From NCBI GenBank assembly GCA_004020645.1, contig SAQL01000004.1, positions 62,001 to 126,000 on the forward strand: a stretch of 64,000 nt of DNA, in the 5' to 3' direction. This DNA comes from Mesorhizobium sp. (GTDB lineage Bacteria; Pseudomonadota; Alphaproteobacteria; Rhizobiales; Rhizobiaceae). The notes beneath the pieces were generated by a model, which did no database searches, had not been told where the DNA came from, and saw only the letters and a list, made by a program, of their open reading frames with translations. The position numbers were made by a program, and so were the translations under genes. Positions 37,742 to 46,905 of the stretch are shown piece by piece (within the stretch, counting starts at the first letter, position 1; each line of letters begins with the position of its first letter).

Positions 37742-38196
37742 AAGCCGTTGGCAAGACGCGCAGTCGCCGCAAAGCAGGTACAACCCAGCGAGCACGAAAA
37801 CTCAGGCAAGCAGGCAATCAGGCGGAAGCATTGCTTTGGCTTGAACTAAAGGCGCGCAAGCTTGGCGGCTATCGCTTTACGCGTCAGTTTTCCATCGGCC
37901 CGTTTTTTGCAGACTTCGCTTGCCGCGAGAAATGGCTGGTCGTTGAAGTCGATGGACACCAACACGCCGGCAGTTCCTATGACCGCCGCCGCGACGATTT
38001 CATGCGCGCCCAAGGCTATTCGATTCTGCGGCTTTGGAACCATGACGTCCTGAAACATCGTACTTCCGTCTGTGAGACCCTCCTTGCCGTGCTTTATGGC
38101 AGGCTGGCCGAGAACATCGCTGTATCCGACCTCCGCTTTGTCTTCACGCCCCGCTCACTCGATTCAATCTCTTCAAAAACGGAACTATCTTCATGA
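37735..38196 (+). CDS. DUF559 endonuclease-like protein
   Basis: The 153-residue product has a DUF559 domain (about residues 20-125), related to very-short-patch-repair nucleases: NQAEALLWLELKARKL, RFTRQFSIGPFFADFACRE, VVEVDGHQH and ILRLWNHDVL. The acidic and His residues in EVDGHQH fit the nuclease centre. The start is unclear. GTG at 37735 lies in the right arm of the repeat; an ATG at 37588 would translate the whole repeat. The stop overlaps the next gene start as ATGA (38193-38196), so a nuclease-like gene is translationally coupled to a demethylation oxidoreductase. Confidence 0.65.
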   Translation: MGEAVGKTRSRRKAGTTQRARKLRQAGNQAEALLWLELKARKLGGYRFTRQFSIGPFFADFACREKWLVVEVDGHQHAGSSYDRRRDDFMRAQGYSILRLWNHDVLKHRTSVCETLLAVLYGRLAENIAVSDLRFVFTPRSLDSISSKTELSS

Positions 38197-40766
38197 AATC
38201 TCATGCAAAAGCGGTTGTCATCGGTGGCGGTGTCGTCGGCTGCTCGGTGCTTTGCCATCTGGCCAAGGCCGGCTGGACCGACATCATGCTGATCGAGCGC
38301 TCAGAACTCACCTCCGGCTCGTCCTGGCATGCGGCGGGCGGCTTCCATACGCTCAACGGCGATCCCAATGTCGCCAAGCTGCAGGCCTATACGGTGCAGC
38401 TCTACAGGGAGATCGAGGAGCTTTCCGGCCAGTCCTGTTCGCTGCACCTGACCGGCGGCGTGATGATGGCCGACACGCCCGAGCGCATGGACTTTTTGCG
38501 CCTTGCCCACGCCAAGGGCCGCTATCTCGGCATGGACACCGAGCTGATCACGCCCTCAGAGGCCAAGGCGATGTTCCCGCTGATGGACGAGACAAATTTC
38601 GTCGGCGCCATGTGGGATCCGGTCGAAGGCCATCTCGATCCTTCCGGCACCACCCACGCCTACGCCAAGGCCGCCAGGAAGCTCGGCGCCGAGATCGTGC
38701 TGCGCAACCGCGTCGTCGAGCTGACGCAGGAGGTCGACGGCACCTGGAACGTCGTTACCGAGCAAGGCACGGTCAAGGCCGAGCATGTCGTCAACTGCGG
38801 CGGCCTGTGGGCGCGCGAGATCGGCCGCATGGTCGGCGTCGAGCTGCCGCTGCTGGCCATGGAGCATATGTACCTTTTGACCGAGCCAATGCCGGAGGTC
38901 GAGGAATTCAACAAATCGACCGGCCGCGAGATGATCGGCGTCATGGACTTCAAGGGCGAGATCTACACCCGCCAGGAACGCAACGGCATCCTGCTCGGCA
39001 CCTATGAAAAGGCCTGCAAGCCGTGGTCTCCGGTCAACACGCCGTGGGATTTCGGCCACGAATTGCTGCAGCCCGACATCGACCGCATCGCGCCGTCGCT
39101 GGAGATCGGCTTCAAGCATTTCCCAGGCATCGAGAAGGCCGGCATCAAGCAGATCATCAACGGTCCCTTCACCTTCGCCCTCGACGGCAACCCGCTGGTC
39201 GGCCCGGTGCAGGGCCTGACCAATTTCTGGTGCGCCTGCGCCGTCATGGCCGGCTTCTCGCAAGGCGGCGGCGTCGGGCTGGCATTGTCGAACTGGATGG
39301 TCCATGGCGATCCCGGCTTCGACGTCTGGGGCATGGATGTGGCGCGCTTCGGCGAATGGGCGACGCTGCGCTACACCAATGCCAAGGTGCGCGAAAACTA
39401 TTCGCGCCGTTTTTCCATCCGCTTTCCCAACGAGGAACTGCCGGCGGCACGCCCGGCCCAGACCACCCCTCTCTACGACACGATGCTGGCCAACAACGCC
39501 GTCATGGGCGATAGCTGGGGCCTCGAAACCCCGCTCTGGTTCGCGCCGAAAGGCGCGGAGCCGAAGGACATCGTTTCCTTTCATCGCTCCAACGATTTCG
39601 GGCCGATCGGCGAGGAAGTGCGTGCGACCCGCGAGAAGGTCGGCGTCACCGAGATCGCCAACTTCGCCAAATACGAAGTCTCCGGGCCGGCAGCCGAGGA
39701 TTTCCTCAACCGGCTGATGACGAACCGCATGCCGAAGACCGGCCGCATTGTGCTGACGCCGATGCTGAACGAGTTCGGCAGGCTGATCGGCGATTTCACC
39801 ATCGCCAAGGCGGGCGAAGAGCGCTTCATGATCTGGAGCTCGTCGGCGGCGCAGAAGTATCATATGCGCTGGTTCGAGAAGCACCTGCCGAAGGATGGTA
39901 GCGTCCGCATCCACCGCTTTGACCAGACGCTTGTCGGTCTCTCGATCGCCGGGCCGAGATCGCGCGACCTGCTGCAGAAGCTGGTCGATGTCGACATCTC
40001 GACCAAGGCCTTCCGCTTCATGGATTTCCGCGAGATGGCGGTCGGCGGCGCGCCCTGCATGGTCAATCGCATCACCTATACCGGCGATCTCGGTTACGAG
40101 ATCTGGATGGCACCGGCCTACCAGCGCCTGGTCTACAAGGCGATCAAGGATGCCGGCGAAGAGTTTGGCCTCGTCGATTTCGGCATGCGCGCCCTGCTCT
40201 CGATGCGCCTGGAAAAGAACTTTCCGACCTGGTTCCGCGAACTGCGCCCGATCTACGGGCCGTTCGAAGGCGCGATGGACCGCTTCGTCAAGCTGGAGAA
40301 GAACGACTTCATCGGACGCGAAGCGGCGGCCAGGGAGCAGGCGGAAGGGCCAAAACTGCGCCGTGTCTCCTTCATCGTCGATGCCGCGGATGCCGACGTC
40401 ATGGGCGACGAACCGATCTGGGCCAAGGTCGGCGGCAAGGACTACGGCACAGTGGAAAAGCCGCACGGCTATGGTGCGCCGCGTTTCGATACGGACGGCA
40501 AGGAAGTGCGCGGCTCCAGGGCCGCGGAAGGCGCTTCGGCCGTGCGCGGCATCGTCGACGGCGACTGGCGCGTGGTCGGCTGGGTCACCTCCGGCGGCTA
40601 TGCCCATTATATCAGGAAATCGATGGCGCAAGGCTATGTGCCAGCGGCCCTGGCCGGGAACGAGAGCGCCGGACTGTTCGAGATCGAAATCCTCGGAAGC
40701 CGACGCCCGGCCCGCATCAATGTCGAGCCGCCTTTCGACCCGAGCGGCGAGAAGATGCGGACCTAG
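38193..40766 (+). CDS. dimethylglycine/sarcosine dehydrogenase-like FAD oxidoreductase with GcvT domain
   Basis: The 857-residue protein has an N-terminal FAD domain (GGGVVGCSVLCHLAKAG, residues 8-24) and SGSSWHAAGG. The His in that motif is where dimethylglycine dehydrogenases hold FAD covalently. The C-terminal half (about 420-830) is a folate-binding GcvT-like domain. These enzymes demethylate dimethylglycine or sarcosine and pass the one-carbon unit to tetrahydrofolate. The start is fixed by the ATGA overlap with the DUF559 gene. It fits a path glycine betaine to dimethylglycine (Bmt at 46973 or MttB proteins) to sarcosine. Confidence 0.88.
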   Translation: MKSHAKAVVIGGGVVGCSVLCHLAKAGWTDIMLIERSELTSGSSWHAAGGFHTLNGDPNVAKLQAYTVQLYREIEELSGQSCSLHLTGGVMMADTPERMDFLRLAHAKGRYLGMDTELITPSEAKAMFPLMDETNFVGAMWDPVEGHLDPSGTTHAYAKAARKLGAEIVLRNRVVELTQEVDGTWNVVTEQGTVKAEHVVNCGGLWAREIGRMVGVELPLLAMEHMYLLTEPMPEVEEFNKSTGREMIGVMDFKGEIYTRQERNGILLGTYEKACKPWSPVNTPWDFGHELLQPDIDRIAPSLEIGFKHFPGIEKAGIKQIINGPFTFALDGNPLVGPVQGLTNFWCACAVMAGFSQGGGVGLALSNWMVHGDPGFDVWGMDVARFGEWATLRYTNAKVRENYSRRFSIRFPNEELPAARPAQTTPLYDTMLANNAVMGDSWGLETPLWFAPKGAEPKDIVSFHRSNDFGPIGEEVRATREKVGVTEIANFAKYEVSGPAAEDFLNRLMTNRMPKTGRIVLTPMLNEFGRLIGDFTIAKAGEERFMIWSSSAAQKYHMRWFEKHLPKDGSVRIHRFDQTLVGLSIAGPRSRDLLQKLVDVDISTKAFRFMDFREMAVGGAPCMVNRITYTGDLGYEIWMAPAYQRLVYKAIKDAGEEFGLVDFGMRALLSMRLEKNFPTWFRELRPIYGPFEGAMDRFVKLEKNDFIGREAAAREQAEGPKLRRVSFIVDAADADVMGDEPIWAKVGGKDYGTVEKPHGYGAPRFDTDGKEVRGSRAAEGASAVRGIVDGDWRVVGWVTSGGYAHYIRKSMAQGYVPAALAGNESAGLFEIEILGSRRPARINVEPPFDPSGEKMRT

Positions 40767-40769
40767 AGC

Positions 40770-40855
40770 AACCGGACCCAAAGTCCTGGCCTCGGGCCTG
40801 ACCCTGGGCCTGACCCGGGGGTGGGACCGATTTTGGGGAAATCCGATGCTAGGAC
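40770..40855. repeat. palindromic repeat, family D, with TGACCC module in loop
   Basis: The left arm AGCAACCGGACCCAAAG (40767-40783) pairs imperfectly with the right arm ATTTTGGGGAAATCCGATGCT (40831-40851, read as complement). The loop (about 40788-40822) contains CCTCGGGCCTGACCCTGGG followed by CCTGACCCGGGGG. This resembles the inserted segment of the family A copy at 24101-24119. Confidence 0.6.
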
Positions 40856-40934
40856 AAAAGAGAGAGCGACGGTGCGATTCGACTTGCCTGCCAGCCGCTC
40901 CGGCAGCGATCAGGGCTACCACATTGTGCGGGGC

Positions 40935-42566
40935 ATGGTCTTCATGCTAGCGGAGCCGGCGGCAACTGGCACGGGCGATGAGAACTCGTTGAAGTATTCG
41001 ATAAAATGGGACGAATGGCTTGCCGAGAGCAGGATCGGACCCTTCCCGACGGCGATCGTCACGGTCGCCGCTTACTTGGCCTTGCAAACCGTCATATTGT
41101 CCGTGCTGGCCACTTGGGCAGGAACTGGCGTCGGCGTCGATGACGCGGAGCAGCTGATTTACCTTCCATATCTTTGGGCTGGATATGGCGGCTCGCAACC
41201 GCCTCTCTACACATGGATCAACTGGCTGGCCGCGCAAATTTTCGGCACCAATATTTTCACGCTGAAGCTCGTCAAATACTCCGTGCTGTTCCTCGCCGCC
41301 TGTAGCGTGTTCGCCGCCATGCGGCGGTTCGGCTACACGAAAGCGACGGCAGCGGCGGCCATGCTCGGACTTTTCACAATCCCGCAAATCGCCTGGGAAT
41401 CGCAGCGGGCCTTGTCGCATTCGGTCGCCGTTGTCGGGTTCTGCGCGCTACTCCTGCTCGCGATGGCTAATCTGATCGAGCGGCGAAGCGTGATCGCCTA
41501 TGCGGTGTTTGGCTTGGCAACGGCTGCGGCAATTCTTGCCAAATACAACGACGTATTCCTGGTGGCAGCGCTTGTTGCGGCGGTGTTGTCGCTGCGCGAG
41601 TTGCGCGGCGCGATCCTCGATCCGAAATTCGCAATCAGCGTTGCCGTCGCGATATTGATGCTGGCGCCAACCACATATTGGAGCCTCATGCATCCGGCCG
41701 ATTTGCTGGCGAGAGGCGAGAAGTTCGGAATAGACCTACAGCAGGGGCGCATGACGGCCGCGGCCACCGGCGCCGGCAAGTTTCTCATGGGGACCTTCAA
41801 TTTCGCTGTCCTGCCGGTGCTCATTTGCGCGCTGGCTTTCGCGCTGACGGGGTTTCGTTTTTCCGAGCGTCGCCCCAAAGCTCCGGCCAGGGAAGTTCTC
41901 TTGTGGCGTACCTTGGCGCTCGGCTTGGCCATGCTGGCGATACTCGTGCTGGCCACCGGCGTGACCGAGGTCAAGGCCCGTTGGCTGGTGCCGGTCCTGG
42001 TCATCTTGCCGCTGGCGATGGCCGCCTATATGGAACGGCTCTCACCACGCGGCAGGGACGCCCAGCTCCTGGTGATCGCGGCCGGAGCGATCATCGCCGT
42101 TCTGCTCGCGCCCGCCACTTGGTACTTCCAGATAAACGGGACCAGTGGTCTCTCGCGGATGATCCGGGTGGATTACGCGGCCCTCTATCGCCAGCTGACT
42201 GCAGACGGGCCGGTGAAAACCGCAATATCCGACGGTGCATGGGTCGGAAATCTGCGGTTGATCGACGAAAAATTGGTCGCGCTTGACCAGGAAGTGCCGA
42301 ATTTCGACAGGCTGGTGCAAGACCCGGCCGTACTCGTCTGGCTTGATCGCGACGATCCGCGGCCGGTGATTTTGGAGCAGCTCAAAAAAGCCGGCTATGA
42401 GCCGGACGGCCAACCAAGGCAAATCATGGTTCCGCTATTGCCTAGCACCGACAAGTCTGCCCGGCCCGGCGCGTATGTAAGATTAAAGAGAATGGCTGCG
42501 GAAAAAGCCACAGCGTTCGAGGAAGGCGTCAGCAAAGGAGCCGAGGGTGGACAGGAACCCGACTGA
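40935..42566 (+). CDS. glycosyltransferase family 39-like membrane protein
   Basis: The 543-residue protein has at least ten hydrophobic helices and the GT-C pattern: an acidic pair in GVGVDDAEQLIYLPY after the first helix and the following SQPPLYTWI. Such enzymes transfer sugars from lipid-linked donors on the periplasmic side, as in lipid A or protein mannosylation. The frame opens at a GTG at 40821 within a repeat; the ATG at 40935 is the first plausible start but has a poor ribosome binding site. Its last 20 bases overlap the DddP-like gene. Confidence 0.75.
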   Translation: MVFMLAEPAATGTGDENSLKYSIKWDEWLAESRIGPFPTAIVTVAAYLALQTVILSVLATWAGTGVGVDDAEQLIYLPYLWAGYGGSQPPLYTWINWLAAQIFGTNIFTLKLVKYSVLFLAACSVFAAMRRFGYTKATAAAAMLGLFTIPQIAWESQRALSHSVAVVGFCALLLLAMANLIERRSVIAYAVFGLATAAAILAKYNDVFLVAALVAAVLSLRELRGAILDPKFAISVAVAILMLAPTTYWSLMHPADLLARGEKFGIDLQQGRMTAAATGAGKFLMGTFNFAVLPVLICALAFALTGFRFSERRPKAPAREVLLWRTLALGLAMLAILVLATGVTEVKARWLVPVLVILPLAMAAYMERLSPRGRDAQLLVIAAGAIIAVLLAPATWYFQINGTSGLSRMIRVDYAALYRQLTADGPVKTAISDGAWVGNLRLIDEKLVALDQEVPNFDRLVQDPAVLVWLDRDDPRPVILEQLKKAGYEPDGQPRQIMVPLLPSTDKSARPGAYVRLKRMAAEKATAFEEGVSKGAEGGQEPD

Positions 42567-43911
42567 TCGGCCTCCTCGTCACCGCAGGATCATGCCGTTC
42601 GAGCCGGACGAAGCAGGCTCCATCGATGCGTTGCGCCTGAAGTCGCGGCGGAAGGCCGCTGAGCTCAACCAGCATGTGCTTGGCTATGGCGCACTGGCGG
42701 AAGCCGAGTGGCAGGCCGCCGGCATTGCTGCTCCCGACCTGCCCGCCATGCGTCAGTACCGGCTCGACCGCATCCGCGCCGAACTGAAGCGCCGCGGCTA
42801 TGCGGGAGCCCTGCTCTACGATCCGATCAACATCCGCTACGCGACCGACTCGACCAATATGCAGCTCTGGGTCGCGCACAATCCGACAAGGCATTGTTTC
42901 GTTGCCACCGAAGGCCCGGTGGTGCTGTTCGACTATTTTTCCTGCGAACACCTTTCCGACCATTCCGGCGTCGTCGACGAGGTGCGGCCGGCAGTGTCGT
43001 GGATGTATCTCTACAGCGGCGAACTGACCGAGCAAAAAGTCCGCCGCTGGGCGGCCGGCATCGCCGATCTGGTGAGGGAGCATGGCGGCGGTATCAGCCG
43101 CATCGCCGTCGACCACATCAATCCCGAGGGCGTCGAAGAACTCGCCCGCCTCGGCATCTCGATCGGCAATGGCGAAGCGCTGATGGAAAATGCACGTCTG
43201 ATCAAATCGCCCGACGAAATCCTGGCCATGCGCCGGTCGATCGTCGCTTGCCAGGCGGCGATGGGCGAGATGGAAGCAGCATTGAGGCCAGGCATTTCCG
43301 AAAACGAACTGTGGGCCGAACTCCACCGCGGCAACATCGCGCGTGGCGGCGAATGGGTCGAAACCCGGCTCCTGACGTCCGGCCCGCGCACCAATCCCTG
43401 GTTCCAGGAATGCTCGTCGCGAACGATCGAAGCCGGCGATCTCGTCGCTTTCGATACCGACCTGATCGGCCCCTACGGTTTCTGCGCCGACCTGTCGCGC
43501 ACCTGGCTCTGCGGCGACACCGAGCCGTCCAACGAGCAACGCGACCTGTTTCGCATCGCCGCCGACCAGATCGCCCACAACATCCGCCTGATGCAGCCGG
43601 GCATATCCTTCCGCGACCTTGTCGAACGCTCGGCGGTGCCGCCCGGAGATTGTTTCCCGGCGCGCTACGGCGTGCTCTATCACGGCGTCGGCCTGGCCGA
43701 CGAATACCCGACGCTGCCGCATGCGATCGACTGGACTGAAGACACGCCCGACGGCGTGCTCGTGTCAGGCATGGTGCTTTGCGTCGAAAGCTATATCGGC
43801 CGGCTTGGCGGACGCGAGGGCGTCAAGATCGAAGAGCAGATCCTGATCACCGAAACCGGCAACGAGCAGCTTTCGACCTATCCGCTCGACGAGCGGCTGC
43901 TCGGCGGCTGA
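42547..43911 (+). CDS. dddP: DddP-like DMSP lyase (M24 metallopeptidase fold)
   Basis: The 454-residue protein has the M24 (pita-bread) fold. It carries Asp303, Asp305, Asp315, His379, Glu414 and Glu429, and Asp385 in HGVGLADEYP. As I recall, the metal ligands of Ruegeria DddP are Asp295, Asp297, Asp307, His371, Glu406 and Glu421 with catalytic Asp377; every position is offset by exactly 8. Long shared blocks also fit (NIRYATDSTNMQLW, SGPRTNPWFQEC). DddP cleaves dimethylsulfoniopropionate to dimethyl sulfide and acrylate. The GTG start at 42547 follows AAGGAG and gives the DddP length; the ATG at 42592 is the alternative. It overlaps the glycosyltransferase gene by 20 bases. A different substrate in soil rhizobia is possible. 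Confidence 0.8.
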   Translation: MDRNPTDRPPRHRRIMPFEPDEAGSIDALRLKSRRKAAELNQHVLGYGALAEAEWQAAGIAAPDLPAMRQYRLDRIRAELKRRGYAGALLYDPINIRYATDSTNMQLWVAHNPTRHCFVATEGPVVLFDYFSCEHLSDHSGVVDEVRPAVSWMYLYSGELTEQKVRRWAAGIADLVREHGGGISRIAVDHINPEGVEELARLGISIGNGEALMENARLIKSPDEILAMRRSIVACQAAMGEMEAALRPGISENELWAELHRGNIARGGEWVETRLLTSGPRTNPWFQECSSRTIEAGDLVAFDTDLIGPYGFCADLSRTWLCGDTEPSNEQRDLFRIAADQIAHNIRLMQPGISFRDLVERSAVPPGDCFPARYGVLYHGVGLADEYPTLPHAIDWTEDTPDGVLVSGMVLCVESYIGRLGGREGVKIEEQILITETGNEQLSTYPLDERLLGG

Positions 43912-43917
43912 CTGTTT

Positions 43918-44718
43918 TTATGCGATCGCCGCGACTGCCTCGCGCAGCGCCACCACGATCTTTTCCGGTGTCGCTCTGGCGGTGATGAACGGCAGGCCCT
44001 TGCGCCGCCTTGTCCAGCCAACGGCCGCTACCTTCTGTGCTGCAGGCTCGAAGCGCCGCGCCAGCGCCCAGCTCTGGCAGTCGATGGCCGCGACATCGGC
44101 CTTGCCCTCGGCAATCGCGACGATCGAGGCGCGGTGGCCACCGCTTTCGCTGCGCTCAGAGAAGATGTTCAGGCTTTCGCCCAGCGCCTCCAGGTCACGC
44201 GTCAGCCCGACGAAGCCCGACATCGAATCGGAGTGGTTGAAGGTGAAGCGCATGTTGCGCAGCAGGTCGAGAGGAACAAGAGGGCTGCCGTCATCAGGTG
44301 CTCGAACAGATGGCGAGCCGTCCGCGCGCATCACGATGGCGCTCGAATAGAGTTCGCCCTGCCCGCCCTCGTATGCGTCGTAGCTCGGCTGGCCGACCAC
44401 TTGGACATGCTCCGACAGGCCGAGTTCCATCGGCCCCCAGCAGGTCTGTGCGAACAGCAGCGCCGGATGCAGCCAAAGCCCGTGAAAATCCAGTCCGTCC
44501 GGCGGCAGCGTCGCCGGATCGGGCGCGATCACCTTTCCGGCGGCGTCACGGATGCCGCCGTCTACAGGCCACAGATCGGCATTGACGCGAGCGATGATCT
44601 GCGGCGCGTCGATGCCTCTTTGCCGGAAGGCATCACGCAGCCGTGCCCATTGGGCATCGACCTCGCTCCGCATTTCGGGCCAGTCATACATCGGCAAGGC
44701 GGCAACGAAATTGCTCAT
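43918..44718 (-). CDS. PhnD-like substrate-binding protein without signal peptide
   Basis: The 266-residue protein resembles PhnD/phosphonate-type binding proteins: AALPMYDWPEMR at the N terminus, GQGELYSSAIVMRAD, GFVGLTRDLEALG and IAEGKADVAAIDCQSWALARR. The ATG at 44718 leaves no room for a signal peptide, and the extended frame upstream is not coding-like. No permease or ATPase gene is near. It may be a cytoplasmic sensor or enzyme of this fold, or its start is wrong. It converges closely with the DddP-like gene (6 bases between stops). Confidence 0.7.
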   Translation of the reverse strand: MSNFVAALPMYDWPEMRSEVDAQWARLRDAFRQRGIDAPQIIARVNADLWPVDGGIRDAAGKVIAPDPATLPPDGLDFHGLWLHPALLFAQTCWGPMELGLSEHVQVVGQPSYDAYEGGQGELYSSAIVMRADGSPSVRAPDDGSPLVPLDLLRNMRFTFNHSDSMSGFVGLTRDLEALGESLNIFSERSESGGHRASIVAIAEGKADVAAIDCQSWALARRFEPAAQKVAAVGWTRRRKGLPFITARATPEKIVVALREAVAAIA

Positions 44719-44801
44719 GCCGGGATTTTGATCGTTACACTGAGAGACTGACGAGACCATTGACGCGTACCTGGGCATCGCCGCCGGCGATGCTGCAAAA
44801 T

Positions 44802-45812
44802 TCATTCTTTCGGCGGCTCGGCGGGCACCGGCGCACTGCCAAGCCCATTGAGGCTGCGCGCCCTGACGCGCGGCTTGAACGCCCGGCCCGGTTCCGGCGT
44901 GCGCCGCAGCACCGGGTGTACGATCGGCTCCTTCGCCTTGAACGCATAAGCCTTGAGCAGCGCGAAATAGTTTGGATAGGCGTAGCCATTGTTCATCCGT
45001 AGCCACTCGTCACGGCGCTCGCGAAACAACTTCGGCAGCCGGTACCAAGCCACCGTCGGGCTCTTGTGATGGACGAAATGCAGATTGTTGTTGAGGAACA
45101 GCAACGACAGCGGCGAACGCTCGACGATCACCGTGCGGCCTTCCGGATGTTCCGACCACTGATGCTCGGCGAAGGTACGGATCGAGATCAGCGACTGGCC
45201 GAGCCACACCGGCACCAGCACGTAGAGCCACAGCGGGATACCGAAACCGAACTGCACGACCGGCAGCACCACGGCGAGCCCGATGGCGTGCAGCAGCCAT
45301 GCCTTGCGGATCACCTTGTCGCCGGCAAGCATCTGCTTGGCATCGTCGATGAAGAAGCCGTTGCACGACAGCCACGGGCCGAGAATAAGGCGGCCGATCA
45401 TGGTGTTGTTGATTTTCAGCAGGAACTTCATCGCCGGCGGCAATTCGTCATGGTGCCACAGCGCCTGGTAGTAGCTTTCAGGATCGTCAAGCGGATCGGT
45501 CAGCCGTTCGTCGGCATGGTGGCGCAGATGGATGGTCTTGAACCGACGGAACGGCCAGACGAGACCGATCGGCAGGAAGATGAAAGCTTCGTTGAGCTGC
45601 GCATTGCGGGTCGGATGGCCGTGCAGGACTTCGTGCGCCAGCGAGGATTGCAGCGCAGCCATCAAGGCCAGAACGACGAGCGCCAGCAGCGGATAGGACG
45701 GCCACAGGAACAGGCCGGCTGCGAGCCAGGTGCCGTAACAGAAGAACGCGAGAAACACGGTCGGCCATTCAATGGCCGGTGCATTGCGTCGTCTGTTATT
45801 CATGCTCGTCAT
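44802..45812 (-). CDS. fatty acid desaturase-type membrane enzyme, copy 1
   Basis: The 336-residue protein has the di-iron His boxes of membrane desaturases and hydroxylases: HEVLHGH (His60, His64, His66), HLRHH (His95, His98, His99) and a third at NNLHFVHH. Four hydrophobic segments surround them. It uses oxygen to desaturate or hydroxylate a lipid; the substrate is unknown. The ATG at 45812 (or the fourth codon, 45803) starts the product. It is divergent from the XRE regulator gene. Confidence 0.82.
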   Translation of the reverse strand: MTSMNNRRRNAPAIEWPTVFLAFFCYGTWLAAGLFLWPSYPLLALVVLALMAALQSSLAHEVLHGHPTRNAQLNEAFIFLPIGLVWPFRRFKTIHLRHHADERLTDPLDDPESYYQALWHHDELPPAMKFLLKINNTMIGRLILGPWLSCNGFFIDDAKQMLAGDKVIRKAWLLHAIGLAVVLPVVQFGFGIPLWLYVLVPVWLGQSLISIRTFAEHQWSEHPEGRTVIVERSPLSLLFLNNNLHFVHHKSPTVAWYRLPKLFRERRDEWLRMNNGYAYPNYFALLKAYAFKAKEPIVHPVLRRTPEPGRAFKPRVRARSLNGLGSAPVPAEPPKE

Positions 45813-45854
45813 GGATCGACCACTGCCCTTCCAGTCGCCGGAACCGTTTTGATT

Positions 45855-45874
45855 CCTGACAACATTGTGTCAGG
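45855..45874. promoter_or_regulatory. palindrome in divergent desaturase/XRE promoter region
   Basis: CCTGACA and TGTCAGG form a perfect 7-bp inverted repeat with a 6-base spacer between the divergent desaturase and XRE genes. A second, looser GCAAC/GTTGC pair lies at about 45889-45917. Either could be the operator of the XRE protein. Confidence 0.35.
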
Positions 45875-46040
45875 AGCATTGAGATACTGCAACGCGACAA
45901 AGCGCACAAAATGTTGCGATTGCGCATTTTCAGCCGCATATGCTATTAATTGTAAACGAGCTGGCGGATTCATTTACGCCCGATGTGCCAGTTTGGTGGC
46001 CTCGGCGGATTTTTTTCCTCCCAATGGCTGGAATGACGAT

Positions 46041-46883
46041 ATGGACAAACGCGACCTGTCGACGATCTTTCGGGAGCGCCTGAAAATGCTCCTGACACGA
46101 TCCGACTTGAACCAGTCCGCCTTCGCGACGGCAGTGGGCATCGACCGCTCGGCGCTTTCGCAGTTGCTGTCCGGCGCCTCGACACGCCTTCCCCGCGCCG
46201 AAACGCTGCTCAACATCGCCGCCGAATTCAAGGTGTCGCTCGACTGGCTGCTTGGCCTCAGCCAGGACGAAGGCGTCACCGGTGAAATCCGCGAAAGCCT
46301 GGAGATCGAGGAAGCGGCCGACGGCTTCGACCGCACGCTGCTGGCCAAATGGCATGCCGAGGCTGCGGGCACGAAGATCCGTTACGTGCCCGCCGGCATT
46401 CCCGATCTTCTGCGCACCGAGGCGCTTGTCGACTACGAGGCTGGTATTGCCAACAAGAGCCGCGAGGCGCAGGCCGGTGAGACGCAGTACCGCATCGAAT
46501 ACAACCGGCGGCCGGAAACCGACATGGAAGTCTGCATGCCGCGCCACACGCTGGAGATCTTTGCGCGCGGACTGGGCGTCTGGGACCGTTTCCCTGAGGC
46601 CGACCGCCACCAGCAGCTTCTTCACATGGCGACGCTGCTCGACGACCTTTATCCCACCTTCCGCCTGTTTCTCTATGACGGGCGCATGCGCTATTCGATC
46701 CCCTACACCATCTTTGGGCCTTATCGCGCCGCCATCTATGTCGGCGACATGTATCTGGTGCTGAACGCGACCCAGCCGGTCCGCACGTTGACCAGCCATT
46801 TCGACAATCTGATCCGCGCCGCCGACATCAACGCGCATGAGGCGGCCAGCTTTACGCAAAGGCTGGCGGAGATGCGATTTTGA
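46041..46883 (+). CDS. XRE-family transcriptional regulator
   Basis: The 280-residue protein has an N-terminal HTH_3 domain (residues about 8-65: SDLNQSAFATAVGIDRSALSQLLSG). The C-terminal domain of about 200 residues has no recognised family but looks conserved and globular (FDRTLLAKWHAEAAGTKIRYVPAGIPDLLRTEALVDYEAG), with many aromatic residues, and may sense a ligand. The betaine-homocysteine methyltransferase gene starts 89 bases downstream on the same strand with its own promoter, so the XRE protein may regulate it. The start at 46041 has a weak ribosome binding site. Confidence 0.82.
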   Translation: MDKRDLSTIFRERLKMLLTRSDLNQSAFATAVGIDRSALSQLLSGASTRLPRAETLLNIAAEFKVSLDWLLGLSQDEGVTGEIRESLEIEEAADGFDRTLLAKWHAEAAGTKIRYVPAGIPDLLRTEALVDYEAGIANKSREAQAGETQYRIEYNRRPETDMEVCMPRHTLEIFARGLGVWDRFPEADRHQQLLHMATLLDDLYPTFRLFLYDGRMRYSIPYTIFGPYRAAIYVGDMYLVLNATQPVRTLTSHFDNLIRAADINAHEAASFTQRLAEMRF

Positions 46884-46905
46884 CGGCTTGTTTACCGCGC
46901 CGACA

